This document shows, piece by piece, positions 51,617-59,409 of a stretch of DNA of 64,000 bases. A program made the position numbers and the translations under genes. Source of the DNA: Cupriavidus pauculus (GTDB lineage: Bacteria; Pseudomonadota; Gammaproteobacteria; Burkholderiales; Burkholderiaceae); the NCBI RefSeq assembly GCF_008801835.1, contig NZ_VZOW01000025.1, positions 19,976-83,975 on the forward strand, in the 5' to 3' direction. The notes under the pieces were generated by a model. It was given only the letters and a program-made list of their open reading frames with translations. It was not told the DNA's origin and did no database searches. Every line of letters begins with the position of its first letter. Position 1 is the stretch's first letter.

Positions 51617-54028
51617 ATGAAGACGAGCGATTGGCACCGAGCGCAAGACGAAGTGCACGGGCACTGTGAGCACGGCGCTGCGAACGAACACGCGCAGGAT
51701 CATCCAAACCAGGGCTTCTCCGGCCACAGCGCTGCCGCGAGTGGCGACAGCGCTCGCGATCCCGTGTGTGGCATGACGGTCAAGCACGATGCACAATACC
51801 AGGCGACCTACGCCGGGGCGCAGTACTTCTTTTGCAGTAGCGCTTGCCAGAAGCGCTTTGAGGCAGACCCGACGCGCTATGTCGAGGAACAATGCAAATC
51901 GGCACTCGATGAAGCCGAAGCGACCCCGGGTACGACCTACACGTGCCCGATGCATCCGGAGATTCGCCAGGACCATCCAGGCACGTGCCCAAAGTGCGGG
52001 ATGGCGCTTGAGCCCGTCATGCCGAGCCTCGAGGACGACAAGAATCCGGAACTCGTGGCGTTTCGCCATCGCTTTTGGTGGACCCTGCCGTTGACAGTCG
52101 CGGTTGTGCTGCTTGTGATGTTGGAGAACGGCTTCACGGCTCTGGATCCCGTGACCCAAAGCTGGGTGGAACTGGCGCTGTCCGTACCTGTGGTCCTGTG
52201 GGCTGGATCGCCGATCTATGACCGGTGCTTGCAGTCGTTCCGAAACCGAAGCCCGAACATGTGGACGCTGATCGGCCTGGGTACGGGGGCGGCGTTCGTG
52301 TATAGCGTCGTAGCCACGGTTGCGCCGGGCCTCTTTCCTGGGGCCTTTGTCATGCATGGCCGCATCGCCGTCTATTTCGAAGCCGCAGCCGTCATCATTT
52401 CGCTGACACTGCTCGGCCAGATCTTTGAGTTGAAGGCGCGCTCGCAGACCTCTGCGGCCATCAAATCGCTGCTCGGCCTGGCACCCAAGACGGCACGCCG
52501 GCTTAATCCCGACGGCAGCGAGGATGATATTCCGCTGACGCACGTGCATATTGGCGATCTGCTGCGGATCCGGCCCGGCGAGAAAGTCCCCACGGATGGC
52601 GTCGTGACCGAAGGGGCGAGCGCCATCGATGAATCGATGATCACTGGTGAGCCCGTGCCCGTCTCCAAGCGCGTCGGCGATCACGTGATCGGCGCCACCA
52701 TCAACACCTCCGGCAGCCTGGTGATGCGCTCGGAGAAAGTCGGCGCCCAGACGGTGCTATCGCAAATCGTGCAGATGGTGGCCCAGGCGCAACGCTCCAA
52801 GGCTCCCATGCAGCGGATGGCGGACCGGGTCGCCGGTGTGTTTGTGGTGGTGGTCGTCGCCATAGCCTTACTCACCTTCTTCACCTGGGGCGTCTTCGGC
52901 CCTGAACCGAGCTGGGTCTATGGCCTGGTCAATGCGGTAGCGGTGCTAATCATTGCCTGTCCCTGCGCGCTGGGGCTTGCCACTCCAATGTCCATCATGG
53001 TGGCAAGCGGGAACGGTGCGGCCAAGGGCATTCTGTTCCGGGACGCGGCGGCCATCGAGCATTTCCGCGAGGTCGACACCCTAATCGTTGACAAGACCGG
53101 CACCCTGACTGAAGGCCGGCCAACCTTTGAACAGGCATTTGGCGTCGATCCGTTTGATGAGACCGAAGTGCTCCGCCTGGCGGCGAGCCTTGACCAGGGC
53201 AGCGAGCATCCGCTGGCTGCAACGCTCGTCACCGCAGCGCGTGAACGTGGGCTGCCTCTGACGAAGGCTGAGGATTTCACCTCGGACACGGGCATGGGGG
53301 TACGCGGCCGCGTCGATGCCTACCAGCTCGTGCTAGGCAATAGCGCCCTGATGCACCAGGATCAAATCAGTGTCGAGCCACTAGCGATTCAGGCTGATGC
53401 CCTCCGGCAGCAAGGCGCCAGTGTCATGTATTTAGCCGTCGACGGCAGGTTGGCCGGGGTGCTTGCCGTCTCGGATCCCGTCAAGGCCAGCACGCCTGAA
53501 GCGCTTGTGACGCTCAAGTACGCCGGAATACGCGTGGTGATGGCCACGGGCGATGGTGTTGTCACTGCACGTGCGGTTGCTGACCGCCTCGGAATCGAGG
53601 AATTTCACGGTGAAGTCAAGCCGGCGGACAAGCTGGCGCTCGTTGAAAAGCTGCAGGGGGAAGGACACGTGGTCGCGATGGCAGGCGACGGCATCAACGA
53701 TGCGCCGGCGTTGGCCAAGGCCGATGTCGGCGTCGCCATGGGAACTGGTACCGATGTGGCGATGCACAGCGCCCAGATGACCTTGGTCAAAGGCGATCTG
53801 CGCGGCATCGCACGGGCACGGGAACTCTCCGAAGCCACTATCGCCAACATGCGTCAAAACCTGGGCTTTGCCTTTGTGTACAACGCGCTGGGCATACCGC
53901 TGGCTGCCGGACTGCTGTACCCGTTCACCGGGTGGTTGCTGTCGCCAATGATTGCGGCATTGGCCATGAGCCTGAGTTCCGTGTCGGTAATCTCCAACGC
54001 GCTACGACTGCGAAGTCGAGTGTCCTAA
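51617..54028 (+). CDS. copA: Cu(I)-exporting P1B-type ATPase with YHS and CxxC-type N-terminal domains (CopA/CopF-like)
   Basis: 803 residues from ATG 51617 (a TTG at 51608 overlapping cueR would add three). The N-terminus has His-rich text, a YHS domain (RDPVCGMTVKHDAQYQATYA; FFCSSACQKRF) and a heavy-metal-binding domain (TYTCPMHPEIRQDHPGTCPK, CGMALEP) instead of classical HMA repeats. Eight helices follow, with CPCALGLATP (about residue 448), DKTGTLTEGR (about 492), SEHPLAATLV and the hinge GDGINDAPALAKADVG (about 691). All catalytic motifs are intact. It pumps cytoplasmic Cu(I) into the periplasm, from where CusCBA can export it. Confidence 0.95.
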   Translation: MKTSDWHRAQDEVHGHCEHGAANEHAQDHPNQGFSGHSAAASGDSARDPVCGMTVKHDAQYQATYAGAQYFFCSSACQKRFEADPTRYVEEQCKSALDEAEATPGTTYTCPMHPEIRQDHPGTCPKCGMALEPVMPSLEDDKNPELVAFRHRFWWTLPLTVAVVLLVMLENGFTALDPVTQSWVELALSVPVVLWAGSPIYDRCLQSFRNRSPNMWTLIGLGTGAAFVYSVVATVAPGLFPGAFVMHGRIAVYFEAAAVIISLTLLGQIFELKARSQTSAAIKSLLGLAPKTARRLNPDGSEDDIPLTHVHIGDLLRIRPGEKVPTDGVVTEGASAIDESMITGEPVPVSKRVGDHVIGATINTSGSLVMRSEKVGAQTVLSQIVQMVAQAQRSKAPMQRMADRVAGVFVVVVVAIALLTFFTWGVFGPEPSWVYGLVNAVAVLIIACPCALGLATPMSIMVASGNGAAKGILFRDAAAIEHFREVDTLIVDKTGTLTEGRPTFEQAFGVDPFDETEVLRLAASLDQGSEHPLAATLVTAARERGLPLTKAEDFTSDTGMGVRGRVDAYQLVLGNSALMHQDQISVEPLAIQADALRQQGASVMYLAVDGRLAGVLAVSDPVKASTPEALVTLKYAGIRVVMATGDGVVTARAVADRLGIEEFHGEVKPADKLALVEKLQGEGHVVAMAGDGINDAPALAKADVGVAMGTGTDVAMHSAQMTLVKGDLRGIARARELSEATIANMRQNLGFAFVYNALGIPLAAGLLYPFTGWLLSPMIAALAMSLSSVSVISNALRLRSRVS

Positions 54029-54143
54029 CGATCGCATATCGGCGGTCGTTATGCGTGGGACGCCACCGCACCCCGACAACGGCTCCTCGCCTTGCCGCCC
54101 CGTTTTGGCAGCATTAGACTAGGATTAACGATTGGCATGATTT

Positions 54144-54527
54144 ATGAAGCATAGTCATAGCCCCTTCGCCCGGTTGCTCGCACTGCTGTTATTGGCGACG
54201 GTATTCTTTGCGCGCCTTACAGTGGCAGGGTACCTATGCCCGCAAGAGTCCGACGGGGCAATGGAACCGGTGGTAATGGCCACCATGACAAGCTGCCTGG
54301 AGATGGACCGCGCGCAGCCAGCTTTATGCGCGGACCATCAGCAGGACGGTCGGCACTGGGCCGACAGCAACGGGCACGCTCACGATCTCGGTGTCTTGCC
54401 GGCGACGGCTGGGCTTGTACACGTTCTTCCGCCCACACCGTACGCCTTCCGAATCTTCCACGCGGCTGACAGCGCAAACACATCGCTTGGTCCAGTCTAT
54501 CTCGCAACGGCCCGCTTGCGAATCTGA
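54144..54527 (+). CDS. Small exported Cys protein (paralogue B), copper island
   Basis: 127 residues with a signal peptide (LLALLLLATVFFARLTVAGY), LCPQESDG, a Met-rich stretch with CLEMDRAQPALCADHQQDG, His residues and the C-terminal SLGPVYLATARLRI. It is homologous to the protein at 50189-50560. It follows copA after 115 bases. Likely a periplasmic copper-binding accessory. Confidence 0.65.
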   Translation: MKHSHSPFARLLALLLLATVFFARLTVAGYLCPQESDGAMEPVVMATMTSCLEMDRAQPALCADHQQDGRHWADSNGHAHDLGVLPATAGLVHVLPPTPYAFRIFHAADSANTSLGPVYLATARLRI

Positions 54528-54643
54528 TCTATCCCCACGCGTGGCGCACCTTGGCCACATGCTCGATTTCCGTTGCTCTGCCCGAGCACGGGTGCTCTGA
54601 CCCCGTCCCGGCTGAGCCAATCCGAACTATAGGGAAGATCATC

Positions 54644-54886
54644 ATGCACTCCACTCTCAAAACTATCGTTTTCATTTCACTTGGCGTTGCGGCCGCGCAG
54701 GCGCTCGCGGGTCCCGATTGGGACGTCATCAATCGCGCGCGCAGTGCAGCGCAACACCGTGCTGCGCCTTCCAGCACGTCTGCCTCCAGAGACGCGATGC
54801 TGGTGCGCTGCAACGAAATGATGAAGCAAAAGGATTCCCATCCGGCAGGTGGCAGCAGCCAAAAGGGGCCTTCTGAGTCCAAGTAA
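54644..54886 (+). CDS. Exported protein with GPDWDVI motif (paralogue B)
   Basis: 80 residues from ATG 54644. Signal peptide (IVFISLGVAAAQALA) then GPDWDVINRARSAAQHRAAP and LVRCNEMMKQKDSH. The first 45 residues match the protein at 49608-50075. It stands next to the Cys-protein paralogue B, just as paralogue A stands next to its Cys-protein, so the pair was duplicated as a block around cueR-copA. Confidence 0.65.
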   Translation: MHSTLKTIVFISLGVAAAQALAGPDWDVINRARSAAQHRAAPSSTSASRDAMLVRCNEMMKQKDSHPAGGSSQKGPSESK

Positions 54887-54950
54887 TTGGAGCGCGCTTC
54901 GCCCGATTTGGCGAAGCGCAGTTCGAACCATTCCAACAGGAGTACCGCAT

Positions 54951-55205
54951 ATGAAATGCACTATGAAGACAATGATCGTCGCAGGCGTTGCCCTGGGGGC
55001 GGTACTGGCCGCCACCTATGCCCTATTGCCACCAGTCCGGGCGCTTGTGCTTGGTGTTGGACCGTATCTCCTGCTCTTGATCTGCCCGCTGTCGATGTGG
55101 TTGATGATGAAGAGCATGAGCGCGCGCGATGATCGAGTGAGCGCGATGGCCGAGGATCGGCAAGAGCAAGAGCATGAGCCCGACCCGCTTCGGACCAAAA
55201 AATGA
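54951..55205 (+). CDS. DUF2933-like small membrane protein
   Basis: 84 residues from ATG 54951; AGGAG lies upstream. Two hydrophobic segments (IVAGVALGAVLAATYALLPP and GVGPYLLLLICPLSMWLMMK) with CPLSMWLMMKSMSA in the second, followed by a charged tail. This matches small DUF2933 proteins common in copper islands, where the Cys/Met helix is thought to face metal. Last gene of the copper block before the intron remnant. Confidence 0.7.
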   Translation: MKCTMKTMIVAGVALGAVLAATYALLPPVRALVLGVGPYLLLLICPLSMWLMMKSMSARDDRVSAMAEDRQEQEHEPDPLRTKK

Positions 55206-55312
55206 TGGCATGTTTGGAGCGCACTGGGCACGTGTCGAGGATTCGTGCCCAGGATGAGAGGACATGAGCAAATCGTTGATATGGAGAGACCTTGAGATGG
55301 TGGTATCACGAA

Positions 55313-55330
55313 CACAGGCGCGCGCCTGTG
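55313..55330. repeat. 18-bp perfect palindrome before the group II intron remnant
   Basis: CACAGGCGCGCGCCTGTG is a perfect palindrome. Some group II introns insert next to terminator-like hairpins, so it could be the target hairpin; it has no T run. Confidence 0.4.
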
Positions 55331-56287
55331 ATGCGGTACCAATGGTGGAGGGAGGCCGTCATAAGTCGGCTTGCAGGAGCATGCTTCAAGCCGCCCAGTG
55401 GTGCTGTGTCCCAAAAAGGCATGGTGCTGAGCGACTGGGGAAAAGCTACCCATAAGGGAAGCCGGTACGTATTGAGAAGACGAGCGAAAGCAAACCGTCC
55501 GATGACGCATCGTTCGTGGAAGTGCTGTCAAAACTGGGGGCGCACCATCCCTCCAGGACTAGAAGGGGCTATACCTTGTCAAGGGGGCAGTTTCACATCG
55601 GCGCCAACAATACCTGCTTACGGACCCTTCGAGAGTCGGTGTAAAGGCGGCGTGAGCTCAGTACGGGCTTCCTTGCCTCGGATGCAAAGGGAGATGACAT
55701 CGCGCCAGGGACAGCCAGAGAAAGGGGGATGTGAAAACGGAAACCTTTCGTTGGGATTCCGAGGGTTCGACTCCCTCCCGGTAAAGGCTAACCACCAACC
55801 GGAAGCAAGTCTTGCATAGGGGACGGTAACGTACTTCGTGAAGCGCAGACAGCGGGTGCTGAAGCCGCGTGATTGAGTCTCGAAAAGCCATTTTTGCTGA
55901 TGTCTTCGCCTTTGTTATAGCGGGGCAGTACTGTGCTGACCGTTACGGTGAGGTCAGTCGGGCCGGCCGGGATCTGAGAGCGGGGCAAAGGCATAGGATG
56001 GATTCCCCAGGAACCTGGGAGATCCTGGGCACGACCAGTCCAAGAAGCCAAAGGCAACAAGCGATAAATGGGCCAGGCCCGGGCGGAAGTCTCCGCCGCA
56101 CGGGAGCGAACCAGGAGACAAGGATTGGAGCGAAGAAGCGAATCCATAAGCGACTTCGTATTCGGCGCAGGAAGTCTTAGCGCCTTGATAGTACTGATGA
56201 CGCCGGGGAACACTGTTCGGGTGGACCCGGTCGAGGAAAGCGAGGCGTCGTTGCAACAGAATCGCTCGTGAGAAACACGGAGGTGCT
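55331..56287 (+). ncRNA. Probable 5' RNA part of a truncated group II intron
   Basis: About 950 bases without a gene, directly before a group II intron reverse-transcriptase frame. The stretch is rich in short stems and in purine-rich loops such as GGAAAC and GAAAA, as expected of ribozyme domains I-III. One 17-nt hairpin (55761-55777) has the exact form of a tRNA T arm: GAGGG, loop TTCGACT, CCCTC. The exact 5' boundary is not clear; no domain V is found downstream, so the intron cannot splice by itself. Assignment depends on the RT that follows. Confidence 0.5.
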
Positions 56288-57052
56288 TTGAAACCTGACA
56301 GCGTGTCAACGAAACAGGAGCGAATAGCCGAACTGGCGCGGATGAACCCGGCCATGGCATTCAACTCTCTGAATCAGTATCTCGACTATAAAAAACTGTA
56401 CTACGCCTACGCGCAAACGCGCAAGGATGGCCGCAGTCGGTGTGGATGGTCAGACGGCGGAAGAGTATGCAACCAACCTGGAGCAGAATCTCCTGAGCCT
56501 GATCGACCGCATCAAATTCGGTCGCTACCAAGCGCCGCCAGTGCGAAAGGCACTATATCGGCCAAGAGCGATGGCGGACAGCGCGGCCTCGGCATACCGA
56601 GCTTCGAGGACGAGGTAGCGCAATGGGCCATCTCGATGCTGCTGGAACCGATCTATGAGGACTGCTCATATGGGTTTCGGCCAGGGCGCAATGCGCATCA
56701 GGCGCTGCAAGCCGCGTGAAACGGGATCAAGAAACAGGGAGGGCGATGGGTGCTGGACCTTGATGTTCGGAAATACTTCGACAGCATTCCGTTTACCGAA
56801 CTGCGGTCCATCCTCGCCAAGCGAGTCACGGATGGTGTAGTCAGAAGGATGATTGACAAGTGGTTGAAAGCTGGCGTGCTGGACAAGGGGCAGCTTCTTT
56901 ACCCCAAGACCGGTACACCCCAGGGCGGCGTACTCTCTCGTCAAGCAGTAGGGGTTGAACTTGATTGGCAAAAGGTGCCATCACCCAGCATGGCGAACAG
57001 GACGTCGCAGCGTCACCGTGCCAGTGCAATGAGTGTCTGGTCATGGCGTTAG
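56288..57052 (+). pseudogene. Group II intron reverse transcriptase/maturase, broken
   Basis: The start is normal (ATG? codon at 56288; RIAELARMNPAMAFNSLNQY). The frame then shifts near 56430 to AAVGVDGQTAEEYATNLEQN and back near 56560 to SDGGQRGLGIPSFEDEVAQW, ISMLLEPIYEDCSYGFRPGR. A TGA interrupts it after QALQAA (56717-56719), and it resumes GRWVLDLDVRKYFDSIPFTE to TGTPQGGVLS, where it is cut and continues in unrelated DNA. The catalytic YADD, thumb, maturase and endonuclease parts are missing. It is a dead remnant. Confidence 0.85.
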
Positions 57053-57314
57053 CCTTGCGGAATTTGTTGAGGTGTTACACCTAGCCGAAGCCTTCGTGTT
57101 CGCGGAGGCAAAACGCAGTCAGAGGGCGGTTCACTTGCCTCGGTGGTGAGCCGCAAGACGCCCTCCTGAGACCAAACGGAGGCACCTGGATTCATGCGGC
57201 CATCCTATTCGACTGCACTTTGGCTGGCAGTGCATCGGGATAATCAAGGCGCGAGTCGAAAGCTTCACGCCCTCTGCAGATAGCAAGCCCGCGACGGCAG
57301 TATCTTGCCGGGAC

Positions 57315-57776
57315 TCACTTCCTCGAAATTTGCAGCGCCCTGAGCACGATGAGGGCGATAGCAGTCGCGATGCCGGCCGTCATCGCATGACCCATACCGG
57401 CGGCCACTCCGATTGCGGCCGCAATCCAGATGCTGGCGGCAGTCGTGAGTCCCTTGACATGGGCTTCGTCGTTGTCCGGCTTCAGGATGGCTCCCGCACA
57501 AAGGAATCCGATGCCTGACGTGAGGCCCTGAAGAACACGGCTCATGTCGGCGAGCTGCACACCTGCCTGTAGAGCAACCACGACAAAAAGGCATGCTCCC
57601 AGTGCGACGAGCATATGGGTGCGCATGCCGGCGGATTTCCCCGAGTTCTCCCGCTCATATCCTAGCAAGCCCCCTAAAACGATAGAGACGGTCATTCGGA
57701 TGGCTGCGCGTACTCCCTCAACAGCATTAGTAAAATCAGAGAACTCCGAGCCCGCTGTACGGATGATATCGTTCAT
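57315..57776 (-). CDS. MgtC/SapB-family membrane protein
   Basis: 153 residues from ATG 57776. AIRMTVSIVLGGLLGYEREN, SAGMRTHMLVALGACLFVVV, then SGIGFLCAGAILKPDNDEAH and GLTTAASIWIAAAIGVAAGM are the family motifs, with four to five helices. MgtC-like proteins act on Mg homeostasis and the ATP synthase in some bacteria. It lies alone between two intron remnants. Whether it belongs to the metal island is unclear. Confidence 0.9.
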   Translation of the reverse strand: MNDIIRTAGSEFSDFTNAVEGVRAAIRMTVSIVLGGLLGYERENSGKSAGMRTHMLVALGACLFVVVALQAGVQLADMSRVLQGLTSGIGFLCAGAILKPDNDEAHVKGLTTAASIWIAAAIGVAAGMGHAMTAGIATAIALIVLRALQISRK

Positions 57777-57919
57777 TGTGGTGCCGTCTCTGGCTGATTG
57801 ATGACATTGGCAGAGAGAGCCGTTTTGCACACCATCCCTGGCCCTTCCATACCAAGCCAATCGAAAAATTAAATGAGTCTGCGTTCGCTAGTATTAACGT
57901 CTGGTTATGTTTATTCCGT

Positions 57920-58090
57920 TCACTGACTCTTTTTCGCGTGGCGCTTGCGTCTGTCTTCAGCCTTACGTTTAGGTGAAGGTCCATACTTCCATCGCAAATA
58001 GACAGCGAACCCCACATACAGGACCGCGAGACCGACCAACATGACGAGCATGCTTGCAACGACAGAGTCGGATACGTGAGCGTAGTGCAT
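57920..58090 (-). CDS. Small single-helix membrane protein, 56 residues
   Basis: ATG at 58088-58090, stop at 57920-57922. The peptide starts MHYAHVSDSVVASML, has one helix (VMLVGLAVLYVGFAVYLRW) and a basic tail (GPSPKRKAEDRRKRHAKKSQ). The layout is that of many short membrane proteins in metal islands. No clear ribosome-binding site, so the start is unsure. Unknown function. Confidence 0.5.
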   Translation of the reverse strand: MHYAHVSDSVVASMLVMLVGLAVLYVGFAVYLRWKYGPSPKRKAEDRRKRHAKKSQ

Positions 58091-58159
58091 GGTCGGGCGT
58101 TTTCAGAGGCTTCCAGCGCACAACAACAGACAGTCCGTCTATTAAAGTGCGATCATGAT

Positions 58160-58438
58160 TCAATCAAAGAGGTCTTTCCAGAAACTTTTCCGATGTCCCG
58201 GCTGTCGCTGGTCGTCGCAGTGGTCACCGGAACGCCCCCAGGTGTAACTGCCCTGCATGCCGGGGGGCGGGGGGGCTTGCCCCACCGACGATGCAAGTTC
58301 TTGGGTCGCCCGCTCGATGATCTTGTCGAGCTCGCCCCGGCAAAGCCACACCCCGCGGCACTGCGGGCAATAGTCGATTTCGACACCCTGGCGTTCCGCC
58401 ATGGCGAGCTGTATATCTTTGCACACTGGACATTGCAT
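58160..58438 (-). CDS. TFIIB-type zinc-ribbon protein
   Basis: 92 residues from ATG 58438. QCPVCKDIQLAMAERQGVEI and DYCPQCRGVWLCRGELDKII are the two zinc knuckles and the GVWL..GELDKII motif of the zf-TFIIB family. The rest is low-complexity with Gly and His. Small proteins of this type are widespread and mostly uncharacterised. It is followed by the small membrane protein on the same strand. Confidence 0.85.
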   Translation of the reverse strand: MQCPVCKDIQLAMAERQGVEIDYCPQCRGVWLCRGELDKIIERATQELASSVGQAPPPPGMQGSYTWGRSGDHCDDQRQPGHRKSFWKDLFD

Positions 58439-58944
58439 GATGTCTGACCTTATTTCAAGTAACGACGCGGCGATGCTTAGAGTAACGTAACGGTTGCCTC
58501 GAAACGGACTTATTGATTCATTGTGCAGCAACCTCAGCCTATTGCTGGCGCGCAGGTCAGCGAACTTGACCATCTGCGTCGGGAACCTGCGCTGTGAAGG
58601 TGGCACGAGGAAGATCGCCTTGATGCCGATAGCCAGCGGGCCAGTGCCACCCATTCTCGCCTAAGCCCGCGGCGCTTCGCCCGCTGCGTACCCGCACGCC
58701 TTCGAATCACTTTCCTCATACCGATCCCATTTAACACTCTGTGGTGACTAGAGAGTCAAGGGATTCTTGGTAAGTACTGGCGCTGCGTCGATTCGCGATT
58801 GTGCTCGACCTGGTGTCGGCTCGTCGACGCTGGCCGCATGGCGGTGCCTCAGCGCACAGCGAAAGTCTTTGAACCAAGCATCGGTCAGGCAATGCGTTTG
58901 ATAGCCCAATGGTCCTGCTCGCCGATGTCGTTCAGATAGTTGGC
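58439..58944. other. Gene-poor junction region
   Basis: About 500 bases. A minus-strand frame continues from the intron RT remnant (58748-58960) but its text no longer resembles RT proteins and has no other recognisable match. Probably mosaic DNA between two decayed elements. Confidence 0.4.
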
Positions 58945-58959
58945 CTAGCTTAAGCGCCG

Positions 58960-59260
58960 GTAGCTTGAGCGCCCAGCGGGGGACGGTTGAGTGATCGAGC
59001 GTAAAACCCAGGAACGAAAACTGCGCGTTCGGATGAGCTGCAGGGCGATTGCCATCCTTGCAGTACACAACCTTCGATTTACCCAATGCATCGTCAGTCC
59101 ACATTCGTGCTGCCGTGAAGCAATAGATTGCATCACAGCCCTCGCCTGTGCCTCCGTACGGCAGTGAACTACCGCATCATCAGTATAGCGAGCAAAGGGA
59201 CGTTGCGGAGATGTCCGCCTCATCCGGCTATCGAATACATAGTGCATGAACAGATTCATC
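58960..59260 (-). pseudogene. Second group II intron RT remnant (internal fragment)
   Basis: One frame reads NLFMHYVFDSRMRRTSPQRP, FARYTDDAVVHCRTEAQARA and QHECGLTMH; a second frame continues KSKVVYCKDGNRPAAHPNAQ, FSFLGFT. These are RT domains 4-6 with the active-site motif as YTDD (usually YADD). Both ends are missing and a frameshift lies near 59085. It has the opposite orientation to the remnant at 56.3 kb. Being RT text downstream of QGGVLS, it covers the part that the first remnant lacks. Confidence 0.8.
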
Positions 59261-59409
59261 AGGACATAGCGTTCCCCCGCGACGATATCAACTCGCCCAG
59301 GCCGCTTGCCCCATATTGCCCTGGCGGCCATGGCAGGGATACCGGTATTAACGGGCGAGGAAGGCTGCCTTCCTCGTCGAGGAACTAAAGCTTCGCGCCT
59401 GGCAGCGGC

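Noticed and set aside
55761..55777. tRNA gene suggested by a perfect T arm
   Set aside because: No acceptor, D or anticodon arm can be paired at the right distances; most likely part of the intron RNA.
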